The notes under the pieces: generated by a model
Told to the model about the DNA's origin: nothing
The model's input: only the letters and a program-made list of their open reading frames with translations
The model's database searches: none
Shown: positions 58,720 to 64,000 of the stretch, in pieces
Layout of the letters: each line of letters opens with the position of its first letter
How positions within the stretch are numbered: the first letter of the stretch is position 1
Translations under genes and position numbers: made by a program
DNA from: UBA6898 sp964463135
GTDB taxonomy: Bacteria; Nitrospirota; Thermodesulfovibrionia; Thermodesulfovibrionales; UBA6898
DNA: 64,000 bases
Direction of reading: 5' to 3'
Assembly (NCBI GenBank): GCA_964463135.1
Contig: CAYXBA010000002.1
Location: forward strand, 300,814-364,813

Positions 58720-60483
58720 ATGGCGTACGATGCAACAAAACTGGCAGACTGGCAGATTTCCGAAGAAGCAGAAAAGAATATGCCCACCCCTGAAGCATGG
58801 CGCGAGAAACTTGGACTGCAGAAGGACGAACTGCTGCCCATGGGCCGCCTGGCCAAATTGGATTTTCTCAAGATCTTCAATCGCCTCAAGAATAATCCTG
58901 ACGGCAAATACATAGAGGTGACCGCCATAACGCCGACGCCTCTGGGTGAAGGCAAGAGCACTACATCCTGCGGTCTTATGGAAGGCCTTGGCAAGCGCGG
59001 CATGAGTGTCGGCGGCGCTCTTCGGCAGCCTTCCGGCGGCCCGACGATGAATGTAAAGGGTACAGCTGCAGGCGGCGGAAACTCCCTGCTTATCCCGATG
59101 ACCGAATTTTCGCTCGGCCTTACCGGTGACATCAATGACATCATGAACGCCCATAACCTGGCCATGGTCGCGATGACCTCCCGCATGCAGCATGAGCGCA
59201 ACTATAATGATGAACAGCTTGACCGTCTTACAAAAATGAGGCGGCTTGATATTGATCCTACCCGCGTAGAGATGGGCTGGATCATGGACTTTTGCGCCCA
59301 GAGCCTTCGCAATATCATAATCGGCATGGGCGGCAGGACTGACGGCTATATGATGCAGTCAAAGTTCGGCATCGCGGTCGGTTCCGAATGTATGGCCATC
59401 CTCGCGATAGCCAACGACCTCGCAGACCTGAAGAAACGGCTGAATAACATAACGGTAGCCTTTGACAAGAGCGGCAAACCGGTCACCACGGGCGACCTTG
59501 AGGTCGGCAATGCCATGGCAGCGTTCATGCGCAACACGATCAACCCTACCCTTATGTGCACTGCAGAATATAATCCCTGCCTCGTACATGCCGGCCCTTT
59601 TGCAAACATAGCTGTAGGACAGTCCTCGATCATTGCTGACCGCATCGGTCTGAAGATGTTCGACTATCATGTGACCGAGTCAGGCTTTGCCGCTGACATA
59701 GGTTTTGAGAAGTTCTGGAACGTCAAGGCACGCATCGGAGGGCTCAAGCCGAATGTCTCAGTACTCACCGCCACGGTCCGCGCACTGAAGATGCATGGCG
59801 GCGGTCCCAAGGTAGTGGCCGGCAAGGCCCTGCCGGACGAATACACAAAAGAGAATATCGGCCTGGTCGAAAAAGGTTGTGCCAATATGGTCCATATGAT
59901 CAATGTTATCCGTAAATCCGGCATCAATCCGGTGGTCTGCGTGAACCGCTTCTACACCGACACCGATGCAGAAGTGGCTGTGGTCAAGAAGGCAGCAGAA
60001 GCAGCCGGTGCACGCTGTGCAGAGTCCCAGCACTGGCTCAAGGGAGGAGACGGCGCCCTTGAACTTGCCGATGCGGTCATTGACGCCTGCAAGGAAGATA
60101 ATGACTTCAGGTTCCTGTACCCGATCGAGATGAAGCTGCGCGACCGCGTTGCGCTCATAGCCAAGGAAATTTACGGCGCAGACGGTGTTTCCTGGCTGCC
60201 TGAGGCTGAAGCAAAGGCCAAGATGCTCGAAGCTGACCCTCAGTATGCTGACTACGCCACGATGATGGTAAAGACCCACCTGAGCCTCTCGCACGACCCG
60301 GCGCTTAAGGGCGTTCCAAAGGGTTGGACCCTGCCGATCAGGGACGTTCTGATATACTCTGGCGCAAAATTCCTCTGCCCCTGCGCCGGCACCATCACCC
60401 TTATGCCCGGAACAGCGTCCAACCCTGCCTTCAGGAGGATCGATGTGGATACTGAAACAGGCAAGGTGAGCGGACTGTTCTAG
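58720..60483 (+). CDS. fhs: Formate-tetrahydrofolate ligase
   Basis: The 587-residue enzyme couples formate and THF to 10-formyl-THF with ATP, a step of the Wood-Ljungdahl pathway and of formyl-group supply. The P-loop region TPTPLGEGKSTTSCGLMEGL near residue 66 and the long conserved core (RQPSGGPTMNVKGTAAGGGN, PMTEFSLGLTGDINDIMNAH and GTITLMPGTASNPAFRRID) are clear. The size fits a tetrameric bacterial enzyme. AGGAGG sits 7 bases before the ATG, and a strong terminator follows. Confidence 0.97.
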   Translation: MAYDATKLADWQISEEAEKNMPTPEAWREKLGLQKDELLPMGRLAKLDFLKIFNRLKNNPDGKYIEVTAITPTPLGEGKSTTSCGLMEGLGKRGMSVGGALRQPSGGPTMNVKGTAAGGGNSLLIPMTEFSLGLTGDINDIMNAHNLAMVAMTSRMQHERNYNDEQLDRLTKMRRLDIDPTRVEMGWIMDFCAQSLRNIIIGMGGRTDGYMMQSKFGIAVGSECMAILAIANDLADLKKRLNNITVAFDKSGKPVTTGDLEVGNAMAAFMRNTINPTLMCTAEYNPCLVHAGPFANIAVGQSSIIADRIGLKMFDYHVTESGFAADIGFEKFWNVKARIGGLKPNVSVLTATVRALKMHGGGPKVVAGKALPDEYTKENIGLVEKGCANMVHMINVIRKSGINPVVCVNRFYTDTDAEVAVVKKAAEAAGARCAESQHWLKGGDGALELADAVIDACKEDNDFRFLYPIEMKLRDRVALIAKEIYGADGVSWLPEAEAKAKMLEADPQYADYATMMVKTHLSLSHDPALKGVPKGWTLPIRDVLIYSGAKFLCPCAGTITLMPGTASNPAFRRIDVDTETGKVSGLF

Positions 60484-60513
60484 GCTGTATTTTTTAGCAT
60501 CGCCCCATACTTC

Positions 60514-60548
60514 AAAACCCCCTGGAACTTCCAGGGGGTTTTTCTTTT
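60514..60548 (+). terminator. Rho-independent terminator of fhs
   Basis: An 8-bp stem CCCCCTGG / CCAGGGGG with a 5-base loop followed by five T, about 35 bases after the fhs stop. Confidence 0.9.
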
Positions 60549-60801
60549 GATAAGGCTTCAGTTGCCACAGGAGGCATAACCGCCCTCCTCTCCTCACCGC
60601 CATACAACAGGAGTTCCCCCAAGAATCCAGGTATAAATCTCGCAGTGCCGTGGGCAGCAAGGATTTGAGGGAAAACGGAAGTGGTCGGGGATTGTTTTGG
60701 AAAAATGGGGGAACTTTTTACAAGGGTGAGGGAAAAGAGAGACCTCCTATGATATATCTTATAAGTGTCGAGCAAATAAGGGATATCAGGGAGGAGGTCA
60801 A
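60549..60801. other. Non-coding stretch, probably the left part of an IS remnant
   Basis: No convincing gene is seen. It contains phrases such as GGGGGAACTTTTTACAAGGG and leads into AGGGAGGAGGTCAAATG of the transposase fragment, so part of it may be the leader of a broken insertion sequence. The boundary on the fhs side cannot be fixed because no inverted repeat is evident. Confidence 0.4.
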
Positions 60802-60981
60802 ATGGATTATGGCAGAATGGCCAGGAAGCTGAGGGAACAGATAGGGGTATTTTCGGGGGAACTTTCAAAGGGAAAGCCTAAAGTAGCGGGACGTTTTGTA
60901 CAAGAGATGATCTATGGGATACAGGCGAGTCAGTCGGTGGTATTGACGAATATCGGCAGGACGCTTGAAGAACCAGTTTGA
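60802..60981 (+). pseudogene. N-terminal fragment of a DDE transposase (IS4-like)
   Basis: The 59-codon ORF has a strong Shine-Dalgarno (GGAGGAGG) and starts MDYGRMARKLREQIGVFSGE. It then reads RFVQEMIYGIQASQSVVLTN and IGRTLEEPV before the stop. This resembles the N-terminal helical region of IS4-like DDE transposases; the catalytic domain is missing. The frame stops where the next ORF, a CARDB protein, begins. It looks like an old insertion that lost the rest of its gene. Confidence 0.55.
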
Positions 60982-61582
60982 AATAGCACTGTATGAGTTT
61001 GATCAGGCTTCACAGAGCACAACGAACAGGTTAGCCTTTGTCACCGCCGATGCCGCTTCCTACCGTTACGACCTGAGCAGTGTACCGATGAGTATGTTTG
61101 ACCTGTCCGCTTTCAATGTAACGCTTGTTGCCGGGCAGCCTTATATGCTGACTTTCAGGGGTATAGAGAGTTCAGAGGGTTATTTTTCTGTTCAGGGTGG
61201 AACAGATATTTATGGGGGAGGAGGCTCATATACCGGCACCTATGCAGCAAGCGGCCCGGACCTCGCCGGAACATGGACATTGCAGAGAACTGCCCATAAG
61301 ATCATGGGCAAGCTTCAGATACAGAATGTCGGAACAGAACCGGTAATAGAAGATTTTACGCTATCAGTTTACCTCTCTGATGACGGGATCACGCCGGGAA
61401 GCCTTCTCCATGCCAGGAAGATATCAGCAAGTGCCAAGCACCCATATGATAAGCCTAAAACGCTAAAAATACAGTTTTCCTCGTATGCTGCCAGCTACGT
61501 GATAGCAGTGATCGATTCAGGCGAACATATTGCCGAGATGAACGAAAATAATAATGTAATAGTATTGCACAGCCCTGAGTAA
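60965..61582 (+). pseudogene. Truncated CARDB-domain secreted protein
   Basis: The ORF (up to 205 residues, TTG first codon) lacks any signal peptide. It begins inside a beta-domain (FEIALYEFDQASQSTTNRLA, then GQPYMLTFRG) and continues with a CARDB-like domain from about residue 115 (GKLQIQNVGTEPVIEDFTLS and SGEHIAEMNENNNVIVLHS). CARDB proteins are secreted adhesin-like proteins, so the missing head implies truncation at the IS remnant to the left. The two are in different frames. It is followed by a terminator. Confidence 0.6.
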
Positions 61583-61618
61583 CCCTGCCAAGGACAGACC
61601 TGCCATACGGCAAAAGAA

Positions 61619-61657
61619 GGGGTTACAGTGATATAGATCCTGTAGCCCCTTTTTTTG
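61619..61657 (+). terminator. Rho-independent terminator after the CARDB fragment
   Basis: Stem GGGGTTACAG / CTGTAGCCCC (one G-U pair) with an 11-base loop and eight T. Confidence 0.85.
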
Positions 61658-61787
61658 CATGTTTCCATAAATAAACCTACCCAGCAGACTATCTGATCGG
61701 AAAAACTTCGGAGTATTGCCGGATAGCAAAAACCGTTATAGTGATATACTAAAAGCAGACACTATTACGGAGACGTAGCGGAGAAAA

Positions 61788-63281
61788 ATGGAAAATATTA
61801 ATGTCAAGGACCTGATGAGGATCATCAGATCAGAAAACAACCTGATCTATGTGGTTACCGACAACGAGCGGAGCACAGAGGCAATTATCTCCGAGACCGC
61901 TGCAAAATTCGAGGGCGTTGGAAATCCCTATGTATGGACCTGCACGCAAGGAATCATTCGCAAGGGAGGTTCGTTTAAAGAGACCGCAGATCCTCTTGCT
62001 GCGATCGATTTCGCAGCTTCTCAGCCGGGTCCGGCCCTCTTTCTGTTCAAGGACCTTTCCGCCTTTTGGGAAAATAATCCGTTTATTGTCAGAAAGCTGA
62101 AGGAATTTTCTCTGCATGCCCGGTCAAATGTCCTGATCATCATGGGCGCTGAAGAGGCTGTTCCTGAGCATCTGCGTGAAGACCTCGTTATTCTTTACCA
62201 GGGACTTCCGCGCATCAGTGAGATCAGGCAGCACCTGACGGCACTGAAAGAGGGTATGCCTTCCCTGGCTCAGGCCTGCGCCAAGGACCCTGAACTGGAG
62301 GAAAGACTGGCAGTAGCTGCCCAGGGACTTTATCTCACGGACATCGAGCGCAGCATCCGCACATTCGATTTCGCTCATAGCAGCGGTCAAAACGATCTGG
62401 TCCAGATGCTCTTTGAGATCAAGCAGCAGATCATCAGGAAAAGCGGCATAATGGAATTCATCGATAATGATGCTGACAAGAGCCAGCTTGGAGGAATGGA
62501 AAACCTCAAACTCTGGCTGGAACGACGCGAAAAGGTATTCGGCATTGACAAGATTTCTTCCGGCGCCATGATGCCGAAGGGAGTGCTGGTCATGGGCATA
62601 TCGGGCTGCGGCAAGTCGCTGTTCGTGAAGGTTATCGCTGCGCACTGGCATCTCCCCCTTATCCGTCTTGATATGGGGATTTTGTACGGCGGATCATTCG
62701 GCTCGCCTGAGTCCAGCCTGCGCAAGGCATTCAGAATTGCGGAGGCGATAGCACCGTGTGTCCTCTGGATCGACGAGATAGAGGCCGGCATTTCCTCTCA
62801 GGGATTCAAGGCTGAAGGGGGCTCAGCGTCCCGGGTACTGGGATCGTTCCTGACATGGATGCAGGAAAAGAAGTCACCAGTCTTCGTCGCAGCCACAGCA
62901 AACGCCATTGAGATGCTCCCTGCAGAAGTCCTGCGCAAGGGACGCTTTGATGAGATATTTTATGTTGGACTTCCGGATGAGAAGGCTCGTGAAGAGATTT
63001 ACCGCATTCATATGAAGAAACACAATATTGATATCTCCAAGATCGATCTCTCGCTAATGGTATCATCACCAAAGCGTCTTTCCGGGGCTGAGATCGAGCA
63101 GGTGGTCAAATCCGCGGTCTTCGAAGCCCTTGCCGAGAACCGTCCCGTAGTCGAACAGGATTTTCTGGTTGCCTTAAGCAGAACCGTGCCCCTTGCGGTC
63201 ACCATGGCTGAACAGATCAAGACCATTGAGGCCTGGGCCTATCAACGGGCAGTGCCTGCTTCAGGACAATACCACAAGTAG
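61788..63281 (+). CDS. AAA+ ATPase, Ycf46-like
   Basis: The 497-residue protein resembles the cyanobacterial/plastid Ycf46 family. Residues ~1-235 form the family's N-terminal domain (NLIYVVTDNERSTEAIISET, FLFKDLSAFWENN). A classical AAA core follows with Walker A GISGCGKSLFVK near residue 268, Walker B CVLWIDEIEAG near residue 324, and sensor-1/arginine-finger regions ATANAIEML and LRKGRFDEIF. It has no peptidase domain. Ycf46-like proteins are AAA ATPases of unclear substrate. It begins 130 bases after the CARDB terminator and is followed by two small genes. Confidence 0.9.
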   Translation: MENINVKDLMRIIRSENNLIYVVTDNERSTEAIISETAAKFEGVGNPYVWTCTQGIIRKGGSFKETADPLAAIDFAASQPGPALFLFKDLSAFWENNPFIVRKLKEFSLHARSNVLIIMGAEEAVPEHLREDLVILYQGLPRISEIRQHLTALKEGMPSLAQACAKDPELEERLAVAAQGLYLTDIERSIRTFDFAHSSGQNDLVQMLFEIKQQIIRKSGIMEFIDNDADKSQLGGMENLKLWLERREKVFGIDKISSGAMMPKGVLVMGISGCGKSLFVKVIAAHWHLPLIRLDMGILYGGSFGSPESSLRKAFRIAEAIAPCVLWIDEIEAGISSQGFKAEGGSASRVLGSFLTWMQEKKSPVFVAATANAIEMLPAEVLRKGRFDEIFYVGLPDEKAREEIYRIHMKKHNIDISKIDLSLMVSSPKRLSGAEIEQVVKSAVFEALAENRPVVEQDFLVALSRTVPLAVTMAEQIKTIEAWAYQRAVPASGQYHK

Positions 63282-63309
63282 GCAACAGTATCAGATCAGG
63301 AGGGTTTTT

Positions 63310-63468
63310 ATGCAGTTGACCATTACACTTACTGACAAGGAAGTCCGGCAATTGGAACAGATGATCCAGAGGCATAGGGTGTTCGAGACCAGGCAATTCA
63401 GCATTGAGGATGCTGTTCATGAATGTATAGGAATGGTTATGTATGAAGAAAGCGAAGAAGGCTCCTGA
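63310..63468 (+). CDS. Small protein of unknown function (52 residues)
   Basis: The ATG at 63310 has a clear AGGAGGG Shine-Dalgarno; the frame also opens earlier but into the AAA gene. The peptide begins MQLTITLTDKEVRQLEQMIQ and ends in acidic residues (YEESEEGS). Its single amphipathic helix with a LxxLxQMIQR pattern and FSIEDAVHECIGMVMYE suggests a ribbon-helix-helix or adaptor-like peptide, but no family is recognised. It lies 28 bases after the AAA gene and may be cotranscribed with it. Confidence 0.6.
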   Translation: MQLTITLTDKEVRQLEQMIQRHRVFETRQFSIEDAVHECIGMVMYEESEEGS

Positions 63469-63534
63469 TCATGCTCGTTACCAGCTGGTATCTGAAATCA
63501 AACGATAACTATTTTGGAGTCGGCTTGTTAAAAT

Positions 63535-63852
63535 ATGACCATGTCAAATACACCGAACGATAAAAAGAATATCTCCAGACACATTCTGCCAACGTCATCC
63601 AACCTTCTTGGCATAACCTTTGTAATCTTTAGTCTGATCAAAGTGCTGAAGCTGTCAGAAAAAACGCTGCTAGATGAACTGACGGCGATAAACATGCTTC
63701 TTTTTCTTGCTGCAAGCCTCTGTTCCTATGCCTCGATCAGAACAAACAAATATAGCGATACATTTGAAAAAATAGCAGACAGTTTCTTTATGATCGCTTT
63801 GGTAGTAATGACAATGATAGCACTGGTCATTACATTCGAAGTAGTTAAGTAG
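63535..63852 (+). CDS. Small three-TM membrane protein
   Basis: The ~105-residue protein has three hydrophobic segments at about residues 20-38 (SNLLGITFVIFSLIKVL), 48-66 and 84-104 (FFMIALVVMTMIALVITF). The first residues are polar and basic. The start is uncertain between 63535 and an ATG two codons on (63541). No family is recognised. It is in the same direction as the AAA gene with a 66-base gap. Confidence 0.6.
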   Translation: MTMSNTPNDKKNISRHILPTSSNLLGITFVIFSLIKVLKLSEKTLLDELTAINMLLFLAASLCSYASIRTNKYSDTFEKIADSFFMIALVVMTMIALVITFEVVK

Positions 63853-64000
63853 GATTATAAAAAGCAGATCTATTATGCGGACCTTTTTTGGGTCGCAGAT
63901 TATGAAAATTCTGACTTCATTTAATGGTAGGCCCGGGCGGTTTCGGTATGAATGCTAATCTTAGTTGAAATATAAAGTAGTGGCTCCTAAAATGATGTAG

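Noticed and set aside
60512..60868. Minus-strand frame of 118 codons after fhs
   Set aside because: It overlaps the fhs terminator and the transposase fragment, has no ribosome-binding site and no recognisable domain.
63471..63563. 30-codon ORF beginning MLVTSWYLKSND between the 52-residue gene and the membrane protein
   Set aside because: No Shine-Dalgarno and overlaps the next gene; too short to support.
1..64000. CRISPR arrays, rRNA and tRNA genes
   Set aside because: Looked for regular repeat-spacer series and conserved tRNA arms in the gaps; none seen by eye. A tRNAscan or Infernal run would settle it.

Overview
The window looks like a piece of a draft or metagenome-assembled genome (it holds one run of exactly 100 N) from a diderm, probably anaerobic bacterium of moderate GC. 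Signs of this are LPS-transport genes lptC-lptA-lptB, several lipoproteins and SurA/PpiC-type periplasmic foldases, NiFe-hydrogenase maturation genes hypA, B, F, D and E, formate-tetrahydrofolate ligase, many radical-SAM enzymes and rpoN. The mix, including def-fmt-DUF116, rsmB-PASTA-rpe and YtxH/DUF948 pairs, is what I would expect of Nitrospirota or a deltaproteobacterial relative. That placement is inference; no rRNA or tRNA gene is visible to settle it.

Layout. Bases 1-1.6 kb: an Nfu-type Fe-S protein and a B12-binding radical-SAM enzyme. 1.7-13.8 kb (minus strand): a long tightly packed unit, CBS protein, tsaE, nadK, uracil-DNA glycosylase, a possible 48-codon ORF, a SurA-like foldase, a giant coiled-coil/PPIase protein, a TPR membrane protein and a LysM-like protein, followed by an Ig-like/AMIN-like envelope protein. 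13.9-16.6 kb: a lipoprotein, a membrane protein and a REP-type (Y1) transposase element with inverted ends, a tandem partial copy and the assembly gap. 16.6-27.6 kb (minus): pgeF, nnr, acpS, pdxJ, a foldase lipoprotein, then hypE-D-F-B-A and a YtxH/DUF948 pair. 27.7-29.6 kb (plus): ribD and a TPR protein. 29.7-39.3 kb (minus): an Arg-rich periplasmic protein, radical SAM, purC, htpX behind a manganese riboswitch, a JAMM/ThiF/TusA/homoserine dehydrogenase cassette, lipA, DUF116, fmt and def. 39.4-52.4 kb (plus): a lipoprotein, a zinc-ribbon membrane protein, rsmB, a PASTA protein, rpe, a TPR protein, pgsA, a PDZ/DUF512 radical-SAM protein and aroE, then lptC-lptA-lptB-rpoN-hpf-rapZ behind a sigma-54-type promoter. 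52.5-58.5 kb (minus): queE, a DMT transporter, coaD, rsmD, a sigma/anti-sigma/DUF3106 module, purN and a SurA-like foldase. 58.7-63.9 kb (plus): fhs, an IS remnant abutting a truncated CARDB protein, a Ycf46-like AAA ATPase and two small unknown proteins.

The window is mostly housekeeping and envelope biology. The signals I consider most worth attention are the yybP-ykoY (Mn2+) riboswitch with a visible terminator switch ahead of htpX; the sulfur-carrier-type cassette (JAMM, E1-like, TusA-like) coupled to homoserine dehydrogenase but without a visible carrier protein; a sigma-54 promoter heading an operon that contains rpoN itself; and an approximately 1270-residue coiled-coil protein ending in a parvulin-like domain, set in a chain of envelope genes. 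The hyp operon lacks hypC. No CRISPR array, rRNA or tRNA was seen.
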